Source of the DNA: Rhodoplanes sp.
GTDB lineage: Bacteria; Pseudomonadota; Alphaproteobacteria; Rhizobiales; Xanthobacteraceae
Assembly (NCBI RefSeq): GCF_013377085.1
Contig: NZ_JACAAX010000023.1
Coordinates: forward strand, 29,312-93,311
Reading direction: 5' to 3'
Length of the DNA stretch: 64,000 nucleotides
Positions 8,453 to 16,981 of this stretch are shown piece after piece. The stretch's first letter is position 1; every line of letters begins with the position of its first letter. The notes beneath the pieces were generated by a model. The model was not told where the DNA came from, did no database searches, and saw only the letters and a list, made by a program, of their open reading frames with translations. Made by a program: the position numbers and the translations under genes.

Positions 8453-9520
8453 ATGAGCGCGACCGCAAAGGCTCCCGGCGCCGACCTCGTCGCCGCGGTG
8501 CGGACCGGCGACGCCGCGGCGGTCCGCACGCTGCTCTCCGCCGGGGCCGATCCGAACCATACGGACCCGGCGAGCGGCCTCACCCCGCTGATGTTCGCGG
8601 CCGGTATCGGCAACCGCGATGCGGTCGCCGCCTTGATCACAGCCGGCGCGCTCGTCGATGCGGTCGACCGCAAGGCCGGCGCCGGCGCCCTCCACAAGGC
8701 CTGCCAGGGCGGGCACTTCGCCGTGGCGAAGCAGCTCGTCGAGGCGGGCACGTCGATCGACCTGCAGGCGACCTCGACGGGCCACACGCCGCTGTTCGAG
8801 GCGATCTGGTTCAAGGCCGACGACATCGTCGCGCTGCTGCTCGACCGCGACTGCCGGCTCGCGCCGACCACCTATTACGGCTTCACGCTCGACCAGCACA
8901 TCGCCTACGCCAAAAACGTGAGCCTCGGCCAGGACGATCAGAGGAAGCTCGCGCGCATCGAGGACCTGGTGCGGGCGCGGCGCGCCCGCGACGAGGTGGC
9001 GGACGGAGAGCACGCGCTGATCCGCGCCGTGCACGGCGGCGACGTCGGCGCGCTGCGCGCCGCCCTCGCAGCGGGCGGGCCGGTCGACAGGCGTTTCCCA
9101 ATCGTCGGCGGCTTCGACGACGGCCACACGGCGCTGCTGGTCGCGGCCCGCGACGGCGCGACCGAGATGGTCGGCCTCTTGATCGATGCCGGCGCCGACG
9201 TCAACGCCATCGAGCCGGTGTTCGGCGCCGTTCCGCTGCACAAGGCGACCTACAACGGGCACCTCGACATCACCCGGCGGCTCGCCACCGCCGAGGGTGT
9301 CCACCTCGACTATCAGGGCCCGTCGAACGGCTATACGCCGCTGCACGACGCGCTCTGGCACGGCTTCGCCGACTGCGCCGAAGCCCTGGTCGATGCCGGC
9401 GCCCGCACGGATCTGGTGGCCTGGGACGGCAAGCGGCCGGTCGATCTCGCGGCCGAAAAGCTCGGGCCCGACCACCCGCTGACGCGCCGGCTGCGCGAGA
9501 TGGCGACGGCGGTGGCGTAG
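8453..9520 (+). CDS. Ankyrin-repeat protein
   Basis: A 355-residue protein made almost wholly of ankyrin repeats. Examples are AVRTLLSAGADPNHTDPASG, LTPLMFAAGIGNRDAVAALI, GALHKACQGGHFAVAKQLVE, HTALLVAARDGATEMVGLLI and YTPLHDALWHGFADCAEALV. There are about eight to ten units, with an irregular linker near residues 150-190. No signal peptide or membrane segment is seen, so it is probably a cytoplasmic protein-interaction scaffold. It follows the isomerase-like gene by 7 bases and is convergent with murJ, whose stop lies only 10 bases beyond its own. The partner is unknown. Confidence 0.85.
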   Translation: MSATAKAPGADLVAAVRTGDAAAVRTLLSAGADPNHTDPASGLTPLMFAAGIGNRDAVAALITAGALVDAVDRKAGAGALHKACQGGHFAVAKQLVEAGTSIDLQATSTGHTPLFEAIWFKADDIVALLLDRDCRLAPTTYYGFTLDQHIAYAKNVSLGQDDQRKLARIEDLVRARRARDEVADGEHALIRAVHGGDVGALRAALAAGGPVDRRFPIVGGFDDGHTALLVAARDGATEMVGLLIDAGADVNAIEPVFGAVPLHKATYNGHLDITRRLATAEGVHLDYQGPSNGYTPLHDALWHGFADCAEALVDAGARTDLVAWDGKRPVDLAAEKLGPDHPLTRRLREMATAVA

Positions 9521-9530
9521 GCCTGTCTGA

Positions 9531-11114
9531 TCACACCGGATCGGTCGGCGGAACCACCGGCGTGGTGCCCGTCAGGGCGGCCCGGCGCCTGCGGGCGAGG
9601 CCGCGCAGCCATTGCCGGCCGAACAGCGCCGCGACCGCGGCCGCGTAGACGACGCCGCCGAAGAGCGCCAGCGCGGCGAGCGACAGCTCCTGCCGCCACG
9701 CCTGGCCGGGCTCGATCATCACGGCGACGAGGCGCAGGCCGGCCATCAGCGCGAAGGCCAGCACGACGGCCGCGACCGCGAGCCGCACGATCGAATTGGC
9801 GAGCCGCTTGTCGAGATCGAGGAACCCGGCGCGCTTGGCGAACCACACCACCAGACCGAAATTGATCCAGGCGCCGATCGAGGTGGCGAGCGCCAGCCCC
9901 ACCTGGGCGAACGACCCCATCAGGGCGAGCTTGAAGGCGACGTTGACGACGACGGAGGCGAGCAGCGCCTTGACCGGCGTCGCCGTGTCGCCGCGGGCCA
10001 AGAACGTCGCCGTGACGCTGCGGATCAGCACGAAGGGCAGAAGACCGATCGTGTAGGCGGCGAGCGTCGCGCCGGCCGCGCCCGCGTCGGCCGCCGTGAA
10101 GGCGCCGCGCGAGAACAGCGCCAGCATGATCAGGTCCGGCAGCAGCAGGAAGGCGACCAGGCACGGCACCGAGAGGAGCAGGGTCAGCTCCATGGCGCGG
10201 CTCTGCGCCGCGCGGGCGCCGTCCTCGTCGCCAGAGGCAATGCGGCTCGCCATCTCGGGCAGGATCACGGTGCCGACCGCGATGCCGATCACGCCGATCG
10301 GAAGCTGGTTGAGTCGGTCCGCGTAGTAGAGCGCCGACAGGGCGCCGGCCGGCAGGAAGCTCGCGATGATGGTGTCGGCGAACAGCGCGATCTGCAGGCC
10401 GGCCGAGCCGATGGTCGCCGGGCCGAGGGCGCGGAAGAATTTCTTAACGTCGTCGTCGAGGCTGAAGCGGGCGAAGCGTGGCAGCCCGGTGCGCCGCGCC
10501 GTGTCGGCGCCGACCAGCAGAACCTCCAAGACGCCGGCGATCAGCACGCCCCAGGCGGCGGCGTGGCCGGCGGTCGGGAAGAAGGCGGCGAGCGCCAGCG
10601 TCGCCATCATCGAGAGGTTCAGCAACACGGGCGCCGCGGCCGGCGCGGCGAAGCGCTGCACGGCGTTGAGCATGCCGCCATAGAGGGTGACGAGACTGAC
10701 CAGAACCAGGTACGGAAAGGTGATGCGGGTGAGATCGACGGCGAGCCCGAAGCGTCCGGCATCCGCCGAGAAACCCGGCGCCAAGAGGCTGATCACGGCC
10801 GGCGTGAAGGCGAGCGCCAGCGCCAGCAGCACGGCCTCGGCCGCCATCAGCATGGTGAAGACGCGGTCGGCGAACAGCCGCGCCGGATCGGCGCCGCCCT
10901 GCTGGCGGATGCGCGCATAGGCCGGCACGAAGGCGGCGTTGAAGGCCCCCTCGGCGAAGATGGCGCGGAAGTGATTGGGCAGCCGCAGCGCGACGAAGAA
11001 GGCGTCGGCGGCCGGCCCGGCCCCGAGCACGGCCGCCAGCATGATGTCGCGCAGAAAACCGGTGACGCGCGAGACGAGCGTCAGTCCGCCGACCGTGAAG
11101 ATGCGCCCGAGCAT
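9531..11114 (-). CDS. murJ: Lipid II flippase MurJ
   Basis: A 527-residue MOP-superfamily membrane protein that moves the peptidoglycan precursor lipid II across the inner membrane. The N-terminus MLGRIFTVGGLTLVSRVTGF is typical of MurJ/MviN, followed by the conserved DAFFVALRLPNHFRAIFAEG and AFNAAFVPAY. About 14 transmembrane helices are visible. The frame is open to 11177, but the extra codons lie inside repeat B1, so Met at 11114 is chosen; Met at 11135 is an alternative. No strong ribosome site is visible at either. The downstream ankyrin gene is convergent and the upstream gnnB-like gene reads the same way. Confidence 0.93.
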   Translation of the reverse strand: MLGRIFTVGGLTLVSRVTGFLRDIMLAAVLGAGPAADAFFVALRLPNHFRAIFAEGAFNAAFVPAYARIRQQGGADPARLFADRVFTMLMAAEAVLLALALAFTPAVISLLAPGFSADAGRFGLAVDLTRITFPYLVLVSLVTLYGGMLNAVQRFAAPAAAPVLLNLSMMATLALAAFFPTAGHAAAWGVLIAGVLEVLLVGADTARRTGLPRFARFSLDDDVKKFFRALGPATIGSAGLQIALFADTIIASFLPAGALSALYYADRLNQLPIGVIGIAVGTVILPEMASRIASGDEDGARAAQSRAMELTLLLSVPCLVAFLLLPDLIMLALFSRGAFTAADAGAAGATLAAYTIGLLPFVLIRSVTATFLARGDTATPVKALLASVVVNVAFKLALMGSFAQVGLALATSIGAWINFGLVVWFAKRAGFLDLDKRLANSIVRLAVAAVVLAFALMAGLRLVAVMIEPGQAWRQELSLAALALFGGVVYAAAVAALFGRQWLRGLARRRRAALTGTTPVVPPTDPV

Positions 11115-11130
11115 GGCCTGCCCCGCCCCG

Positions 11131-11233
11131 GTCATTCCGGGACGCCGCGCAGCGGCGGGCCCGGAATCCATACTCACAGACAGGGGTTATGGATTCCGGG
11201 CTCGCGGGCCTGCGGCCCGCGCCCCGGAATGAC
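11131..11233. repeat. Repeat family B copy 1 (GTCATTCCGG palindrome)
   Basis: A 103-bp imperfect palindrome that starts GTCATTCCGG and ends CCCCGGAATGAC. It contains internal CCCGGAATCCA and TGGATTCCGGG boxes and GC-rich hairpins. It lies between murJ and the gnnB-like gene and reaches the annotated upstream end of murJ. Related copies are at 38696, 42143, 50629 and 59337. Confidence 0.75.
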
Positions 11234-11257
11234 GCATACCCAATGATCCGATCGTCA

Positions 11258-12418
11258 TCACCCCCGCACCGCGCGCCGCACCGATTCGATCACCCGGTCC
11301 TGCGTCGGCGCGTCCATGTAGGCGTGCATCGGCAGGCTGATCACTTCGCCGGCGACGCGGTCCGACACCGGCAGGCCGTTGCCGGCCGTCGGGAAGTGCT
11401 TGTAGGCGACCTGGCGGTGCAGCGGGATCGGATAGTAGATCGCGGTCGGCACGCCGTCGGCCTTCAGGGCCGCGGCAAATTTTTCACGCGATCCTGCGGG
11501 GATGCGGATGGTGTACTGGGCCCACACGGAGGAGCAGCCCTCCGGCACCACCGGCACGCCGACCACGTCGGCGAGGCCCTCGGCATAGCGGCGCGCAACC
11601 ACGTCGCGCGCAAGAATCTCGTCGGGGAAGATCCGCAGCTTCTCGATCAGCACCGCGGCCTGCACGGTGTCGAGCCGCGATGTGAGGCCGATGCGGATAT
11701 TGTCGTACTTGTCGGAGCCATGGCCGTGCACGCGCAGGCTCTTCAGGGTGGCGACCAGATCGTCGTCGTCCGTGAAGATCGCGCCGCCGTCGCCGTAACA
11801 GCCGAGCGGTTTGGCCGGGAAGAAGCTGGTGGCCGTCGCCGTGGCGAGACCATCGGTGCCGAGCCGCTTGCCCTTGTAGGTCGCGCCGAACGACTGCGCG
11901 GCGTCGTCGAGCACGAACAGGCCCTCGGCCTTGGCCAACGCCGCGATGGCGTCGTGGTCGGCCGGCAGGCCGAACAGATCGACCGGGATGATTCCGCGCG
12001 GCTTCAAGCCGAGTTGCTTCGCCCTGGCGATCGCCGCGGCGGCGCTCTCGACCGAGAGGTTGTAGGTCGTCTCGTCGATGTCGGCGAACACCGGCGTCGC
12101 GCGATGCAGCGCGACCACCTCGGCGGTGGCGCAGAACGTGAAGGACGGGCAGATCACCGCGTCGCCGGGCCCGATGCCCTTCGCCATCAGCACCAGCGAC
12201 AGCGCGTCGGTGCCGCTGGCGCAGGTGACGGCCTTGCCGGCGCCGCAGAACGCGGCGAGCTCGGCTTCCAGCGTCTGCACCTCGGGGCCGAGGATGAACT
12301 GGCAATGCGCGAGCACGCGCGCGACCGCCTCGTCGACGCGGGTGCCGAGCGCGCGGCGTTGCGCCGCCACGTCGATGAAGGGGATCGGCGACGGCTGCAA
12401 GCGGGCGTGCTGGGTCAT
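11258..12418 (-). CDS. DegT/DnrJ/EryC1/StrS PLP aminotransferase, probably UDP-3-keto-GlcNAc aminotransferase (GnnB/WbpE-like)
   Basis: A 386-residue sugar aminotransferase of fold type I. Conserved blocks are PFIDVAAQRR at the start, CASGTDALSLVLMAKGIGPG for cofactor binding, DDAAQSFGATYKGKRLG, and SFFPAKPLGCYGDGGAIF, whose Lys should form the Schiff base with PLP. Family members place an amino group on a keto-sugar nucleotide. The start at 12418 has AGGA upstream. The oxidoreductase gene 41 bases upstream would supply the 3-keto sugar. Together they could make UDP-GlcNAc3N for diaminoglucose lipid A, or a WbpE-type O-antigen sugar. The family is clear; the exact product is inferred. Confidence 0.8.
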   Translation of the reverse strand: MTQHARLQPSPIPFIDVAAQRRALGTRVDEAVARVLAHCQFILGPEVQTLEAELAAFCGAGKAVTCASGTDALSLVLMAKGIGPGDAVICPSFTFCATAEVVALHRATPVFADIDETTYNLSVESAAAAIARAKQLGLKPRGIIPVDLFGLPADHDAIAALAKAEGLFVLDDAAQSFGATYKGKRLGTDGLATATATSFFPAKPLGCYGDGGAIFTDDDDLVATLKSLRVHGHGSDKYDNIRIGLTSRLDTVQAAVLIEKLRIFPDEILARDVVARRYAEGLADVVGVPVVPEGCSSVWAQYTIRIPAGSREKFAAALKADGVPTAIYYPIPLHRQVAYKHFPTAGNGLPVSDRVAGEVISLPMHAYMDAPTQDRVIESVRRAVRG

Positions 12419-12459
12419 GGGTATCCTGGACGTGAGGGAGCGCCGAGCGGGTTCGCGCG

Positions 12460-13458
12460 TCAGCGCGCCGCGACCCGCGGCTTGCGCACCGGCTGGTTGA
12501 GCGCCGCGCTGCCGCCTTCGAGGCAGCGGATGGCGATTTCGAGGCTGGCGACGCCCTCCTCGCCGCCGACCGGCGGCTTGGTTCCGGTGCGCACCGCCTT
12601 GACGAAGGCGCCGAGCTCGGACCGCAGCGGCTCGTCGTGGCCGACCGACAGGTGGCGCATCGAGTAGCTGCCGTCCGGCTGGAAGCCGAAGCATTCGGTG
12701 ACCTGGCGGGTCAGCAGGTCGCCCGTGATGTATTTCCGCTTGGTCGCGATCTGAACGGTGCGCGCCTTGAACGGCGTCAGCCAGTTGGTGTTGATGTGGG
12801 CGAGCACACCCGAGGCCGTGCGGAACTGCAGGAGCGCGATGTCCTCGCGCTCGGCCTTGGCGCTGGAGAGCTGCGGCTGCACCTCGACGATCTCGGAGTC
12901 CGTGAACCAGCGCACCAGATCGATGTCGTGCACGGCGAGGTCGATGACGATGCCGACATTCGACATGCGGGGCGGGAACGGCCCGACCCGCGTGATGGCG
13001 ATCGACAGGATATCCTCGTTGCGGATCGCTTCTTTCAGGGCCTGGGTCGCCGGGTTGAAGCGCTCGACATGGCCGACCATCAGCGTGAGGTTGGCCCGGC
13101 GCGCCGCATCGATGATCTCGCGGCCCTGCTCGACCGTCGAGGCGATCGGCTTCTCGACCATCACGTGAACGCCGCGATGGATACAGGCGAGCGCGAGGTC
13201 GCGGTGCAGATGGGTGGGGCCCGCGATCGTCACCGCGTCGACGCCGAAATCCAGAAGCTTGCCGACGTCCGGAAAGGTGCCGCAACCGAGCGTGCGGCCG
13301 ACGAACTCGGTCTGGCCGACATTCGGATCGGCGACGCCGATGAGCTGCACGCCGGGCAGGCCGGCGAACACGCGCGCGTGGTTGCATCCCATCACGCCGA
13401 CGCCGACGACGCCGACGCGCAACGGCTTCTGTCCGCTGCTCCTCGCGTTGTCGACCAT
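12460..13458 (-). CDS. Gfo/Idh/MocA oxidoreductase, probably UDP-GlcNAc 3-dehydrogenase (GnnA/WbpB-like)
   Basis: A 332-residue NAD(P)-dependent dehydrogenase. The Rossmann motif is VGVVGVGVMGCNHARV near residue 15. The family signature VMVEKPIAS follows near residue 97, and the catalytic-region block is DLAVHDIDLVRWF. The chosen start (MVDNARSSGQ at 13458) avoids a basic 13-residue extension that begins at 13497. The likely role is oxidation of the 3-hydroxyl of a UDP-HexNAc before transamination by the downstream enzyme. The AT-rich stretch at 13545-13575 is the probable promoter region for the pair. A myo-inositol or other sugar dehydrogenase role is less likely given the aminotransferase partner. 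Confidence 0.8.
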   Translation of the reverse strand: MVDNARSSGQKPLRVGVVGVGVMGCNHARVFAGLPGVQLIGVADPNVGQTEFVGRTLGCGTFPDVGKLLDFGVDAVTIAGPTHLHRDLALACIHRGVHVMVEKPIASTVEQGREIIDAARRANLTLMVGHVERFNPATQALKEAIRNEDILSIAITRVGPFPPRMSNVGIVIDLAVHDIDLVRWFTDSEIVEVQPQLSSAKAEREDIALLQFRTASGVLAHINTNWLTPFKARTVQIATKRKYITGDLLTRQVTECFGFQPDGSYSMRHLSVGHDEPLRSELGAFVKAVRTGTKPPVGGEEGVASLEIAIRCLEGGSAALNQPVRKPRVAAR

Positions 13459-13644
13459 GCCCAACCCCCGTCTTTTTGCCTGCCGCCCTCCTAGCACGCT
13501 GCGCCGCGCCGTGCGACGTGAAAAGACGGTCAGTCAAACACGTTTTGATTCAAATATTTACAATTCGACTTTGGCGCGTCCTGCCAGCTCTTGTGCAGCC
13601 CGCGACGGTCGCGCCGTGCAGTATTCGGCGCCGCGGGCGACTGG

Positions 13645-14892
13645 TCAGCGGGCGATCCCGTATCCCTCGAGATCGATCTCCGGCGTGCGGCCCGAGACGA
13701 TGTCGGCGACGATGCGGCCGCTGCCGCAGGCCTGCGTCCAGCCGTTCGAGCCATGGCCGACGTCCAGGAAAAGCCCCTCGATCGTGGTCGCGCCGAGATA
13801 GGGCGGACCGTCCGGCGTCATCGGCCGCAAGCCTGCCCAGGGTGCTGCCGCACCGTCGACCGCAGCGCCCGGGAAGATCGCCCGCACGGTCCGCAGCACC
13901 GCCTCGATACCATCCGGCCGCACGTCGAGGCCGTAGCCGGCCACCTCCGCCATGCCGGCGGCGCGCAGGCGGTTGCCGAGCCGCGCGATCATCACCTTGG
14001 AATGCTCGTCCATCACGGCGGAGCGCGGGCCGTCGTCGTTCGATGCGAGATCGACCGTGATGGAATAGCCCTTCACCGGATAGATCGGCAGGTCGAGGCC
14101 GATCGGCCGCAGCAGGAACGGCGCCTCGACGCCCAGCGCGATCACGACAGCGTCCGCCTCGTGGGTGCCTTTGTCGGTCTCGACACCGCGCAGCCGACCG
14201 CCATCGACACGCAGCCTGGTGACCGTGGTATCGAACGCGAAGGTGACGCCCTCGCCCTGCAGGCGCGCGGCGAGCCCGGACGTGAACAGGGCGCAGTCGC
14301 CGGTCTCGTCACCCGGCAGGTTGAGGCCACCGGCGAACCGGATCCGCGAACGCGCCAGCGCCGGCTCGGCGGCGAGCACGCCTGCTTCGTCGAGCAGCTC
14401 ATGAACGACGCCGAACTGTTGCAGCACGGCGGCGGCGCGACGGCCGCCCGCCACCTCGTCCTCGGTACGGAACAACTGAAGGACACCGCCCTCGCCGTGA
14501 TCATAGGCGATGCCGGTCTCGTGGCGCAGCGCCACCAGACACGCCTTGCTGTAATGGGCGATGCGCTGCATGCGCGCCTTGTTGCGGGCGAAGCGCTCGG
14601 CCGTGCAGTTGCCGGCGAAGGCGGCGAGCCATGCCCACTGATGCGGATCGAGCTTCGGCCGCAGCGCCAGCGGCGCATAGCGGTCGAGCATCCAGCGCAA
14701 GGCTTTCACCGGCATGCCGGGCGCCGCCCACGGACCGGCGAAGCCGGGACAGACGCCGCCGGCATTGCCGAAGCTCGTCTCGAGAGCGGGCGCGGACCGC
14801 CGCTCCAGCACGGAGACACGATGGCCGGCGGCGTGGAGATAATGAGCGCAGGCGGTGCCGACCACCCCTGCCCCGAGCACGAGAACGTTCAT
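13645..14892 (-). CDS. FAD-dependent D-amino acid dehydrogenase (DadA-like)
   Basis: A 415-residue DAO-family flavoprotein of normal DadA length. The N-terminal dinucleotide fold (VLVLGAGVVGTACAHYL) is followed by AFDTTVTRLRVDGGRLRGVE, YPVKGYSITVDL and the C-terminal GLFLDVGHGSNGWTQACGSG, all typical of DadA. It would oxidise D-amino acids, or cyclic amino acids such as D-hydroxyproline, to imino or oxo acids with electrons passed to quinone. The start at 14892 follows a weak GGAAGC. It is last in a same-strand series with a Bug protein, an SDR and a DapA-like lyase, separated from the Bug gene by repeat C1. The substrate is not fixed by sequence. Confidence 0.85.
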   Translation of the reverse strand: MNVLVLGAGVVGTACAHYLHAAGHRVSVLERRSAPALETSFGNAGGVCPGFAGPWAAPGMPVKALRWMLDRYAPLALRPKLDPHQWAWLAAFAGNCTAERFARNKARMQRIAHYSKACLVALRHETGIAYDHGEGGVLQLFRTEDEVAGGRRAAAVLQQFGVVHELLDEAGVLAAEPALARSRIRFAGGLNLPGDETGDCALFTSGLAARLQGEGVTFAFDTTVTRLRVDGGRLRGVETDKGTHEADAVVIALGVEAPFLLRPIGLDLPIYPVKGYSITVDLASNDDGPRSAVMDEHSKVMIARLGNRLRAAGMAEVAGYGLDVRPDGIEAVLRTVRAIFPGAAVDGAAAPWAGLRPMTPDGPPYLGATTIEGLFLDVGHGSNGWTQACGSGRIVADIVSGRTPEIDLEGYGIAR

Positions 14893-14984
14893 GATGAAGC
14901 GCTTCCGATCACTGCGGGATGAGTGTTTGGTCCCCGTGTAGACAGCCGACCGGCACGGACAGAACCTGTCGTGGGCCAGAGGTC

Positions 14985-15124
14985 CACCCTCCCCTGGAGG
15001 GGGAGGGTCGGGCGCGAGCGAAGCTCGCGACCGGGGTGGGGTGAAGCCGCAAACGCCGGCTTCGCCGATCACCCCCTTCCGCCGAGCTGCGCTCGGCGAC
15101 CTCCCCCCTCCAGGGGGAGGTGAA
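14985..15124. repeat. Repeat family C copy 1
   Basis: A 140-bp palindromic element bounded by ACCCTCCCCTGGAGG and CCTCCAGGGGGAGGT. It carries an internal GCAAACGCCGGCTTCGCCGATCA core and two hairpins (GCGAGCGAAGCTCGC and GCCGAGCTGCGCTCGGC). It lies in the 246-base gap between dadA and the Bug gene. Other copies start at 21754, 51547 and 57331. Confidence 0.75.
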
Positions 15125-15138
15125 GGCGAGCAAACACC

Positions 15139-16125
15139 TCACTCCGTCTTGATGTTCGAGTCCTTGATGATCTTCAGGTAGCGGGTCATCTCGTCGTCGA
15201 TGAACTTGGCGAACTCGGCCTGGCTGGTCCCGATCGGCTCGAAGCCGAGCGTGGCGAAGCGCTTCTTGGTATCGTCCTGGCCCAGCACCTTGACGGACGC
15301 CGCCTGAAGCTTGTCCGCGATCTCCGGCGGCAGGCCCTTGGGCGCCCACAGCCCGTACCAGGAGACGAAGTCGAGCGGCTTCATGCCCGACTCCTCGACG
15401 GTCGGGATCTCGGGCGCGATCGTGGCGCGCTTCAGGCTGGTGATGGCGAGGGCCTTGATCTTGCCCGACTGGGCGAGCGGCAGCGACGACACCATCGGAT
15501 CGGCGATGAGCTGAATCTGGCCGCTCATCAGGTCGGTCAGCATCGGGCCGCCGCCCTTGTAGGCGATCACCAGCGCGTCGACACCGGCCTCGCGCTTGAG
15601 CAGCTCGACCGCCAAATGGCCGGCCGAGCCGAAGCTCGAGGTCGCGAAGGTGAACTTCTCCGGCGACTTGCGGACCAGATCGAAAAACTCCTTCAGATTG
15701 GTGGCCGGCACGTTGGGGCTCGTGCTGACGACCAGTGGCCCGGCCGCGACCAGGGTGATCGGGGTGAAGTCCTTCACCACGTCGTAAGGCGCGCTCTTGA
15801 ACAGAAACGGCGTGACCACGTGGATCGACGCCTGCAGCAGCAGCGTGTAGCCGTCGGGGGTCGCCTTGGCGACCGAGTTGGCGCCGACCAGGCCGCCGGC
15901 GCCGCCGGCGCGGTTCTCGACGATCACGCTGACGCCGAGCGACTCCTGCAGCTTCTGCGCCATGATGCGGGCGACGCCGTCGACCGAGCCGCCGGCCGGA
16001 TAAGGCACCACCATGGTGATGTTGCGGGACGGATAGGGTTGGGCATGGGCCGGCGCCATCGTCAGCGCCGTGCCCGCCAGGGCCGTGACCGCGACGGCCA
16101 TGGCCGCCAAGCTCGCTCGTATCAT
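15139..16125 (-). CDS. Bug/TctC-family tripartite tricarboxylate transporter substrate-binding protein (orphan 1)
   Basis: A 328-residue periplasmic binding protein. The signal peptide ends APAHAQ near residue 28. The Bug hallmarks are YPSRNITMVVPYPAGGSVDG and the ATPDGYTLLL block, followed by the LMSGQIQLIADP and IPTVEESG segments. The start at 16125 follows GAGGAACG. It probably captures a carboxylate handled by the neighbouring DapA-like, SDR and DadA-like enzymes. No TctA/TctB genes are adjacent, so it may use the membrane pair at 47.5-49.5 kb or act as a sensor, as some orphan Bug proteins do. The ligand is unknown. Confidence 0.9.
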   Translation of the reverse strand: MIRASLAAMAVAVTALAGTALTMAPAHAQPYPSRNITMVVPYPAGGSVDGVARIMAQKLQESLGVSVIVENRAGGAGGLVGANSVAKATPDGYTLLLQASIHVVTPFLFKSAPYDVVKDFTPITLVAAGPLVVSTSPNVPATNLKEFFDLVRKSPEKFTFATSSFGSAGHLAVELLKREAGVDALVIAYKGGGPMLTDLMSGQIQLIADPMVSSLPLAQSGKIKALAITSLKRATIAPEIPTVEESGMKPLDFVSWYGLWAPKGLPPEIADKLQAASVKVLGQDDTKKRFATLGFEPIGTSQAEFAKFIDDEMTRYLKIIKDSNIKTE

Positions 16126-16165
16126 CTCGTTCCTCGTGTGCTCGGGTCGAGAGCCTGGACGGCCC

Positions 16166-16945
16166 TCAGTAGGTCCCGGGGTAGCTTCCACCGTCTATCA
16201 GCAAATTCTGGCCGGTTATGAAGCCGGCCTTCGAGGAGCACAAAAAAGCAAAATACGCGCCGAGTTCTTCCGGATCGCCATAACGTCGTGCTGGATTCGC
16301 TGCCGCACGCGCATGCCAGACCTGCTCGAAGCGATCGCCGACGTCGTCGATCATGCCACGGATGTGCCGGCGCTGCGCGTCGCTGTCGAAGATTCCCGGC
16401 AGCAGATTGTTGATCGTGACGTTGCTGGCGACCGTCTGACGCGAGATGCCGGCGACGAAGCCGACCAGGCCCGAGCGCGCGCCGTTGGAGAGGCCGAGCT
16501 CCGGCTGAGCGATCTTCACGCTGCGCGACACGATGTTGACGATGCGGCCGAAGCGGCGCGCCGTCATGCCGTCGACGGTGCGGCGGATCATGTCGATCGG
16601 CCCCAGCATCATGGCGTCGAGCGCGTCGATCCAGTTTTCGCGGGTCCAGGTTCGAAAATCGCCCGGCAGCGGCCCGTCGGCATTGTTGAGCAGGATGTCG
16701 GGCTCGGGACAGGCGGCGAGCAGCGCGGCCCGGCCCTGCTCGGTGGTGATGTCGGCCGCGACGACCGTCACCTCGGCGCCGGTCTGATCACGAATCTCCT
16801 GCGCGGTCTGTTCCAGCGTCTCGCGGGTGCGCGCCGCGATGGTGACGGCGACGCCCTCGCGGGCGAGCGCCACCGCACAGGCCTTGCCGAGGCCGCGGCT
16901 CGCGCCGCACAGAAGCGCCTTGCGGCCGGCAATTCCCAGATCCAT
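16166..16945 (-). CDS. SDR-family oxidoreductase with substituted catalytic Tyr and Lys
   Basis: A 259-residue short-chain dehydrogenase. The cofactor motif GASRGLG is at residues 14-20, NNAD (in place of NNAG) at 87-90, and IVNIVSRSV with the Ser region near 140. Where YxxxK is expected the protein has SNGAR (Ser153 and Arg157), so both core catalytic residues are replaced. The C-terminus GQNLLIDGGSYPGTY is typical of FabG-like SDRs. A subgroup with the SNGAR form occurs in the family, so it may be a divergent reductase or have a non-redox role. AGGAG precedes the ATG. It lies between the Bug gene and the DapA-like gene in one probable operon. Confidence 0.82.
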   Translation of the reverse strand: MDLGIAGRKALLCGASRGLGKACAVALAREGVAVTIAARTRETLEQTAQEIRDQTGAEVTVVAADITTEQGRAALLAACPEPDILLNNADGPLPGDFRTWTRENWIDALDAMMLGPIDMIRRTVDGMTARRFGRIVNIVSRSVKIAQPELGLSNGARSGLVGFVAGISRQTVASNVTINNLLPGIFDSDAQRRHIRGMIDDVGDRFEQVWHARAAANPARRYGDPEELGAYFAFLCSSKAGFITGQNLLIDGGSYPGTY

Positions 16946-16981
16946 GACAAGGCTCCTGACGCGTGAGGCGTCCGCGTTCCG

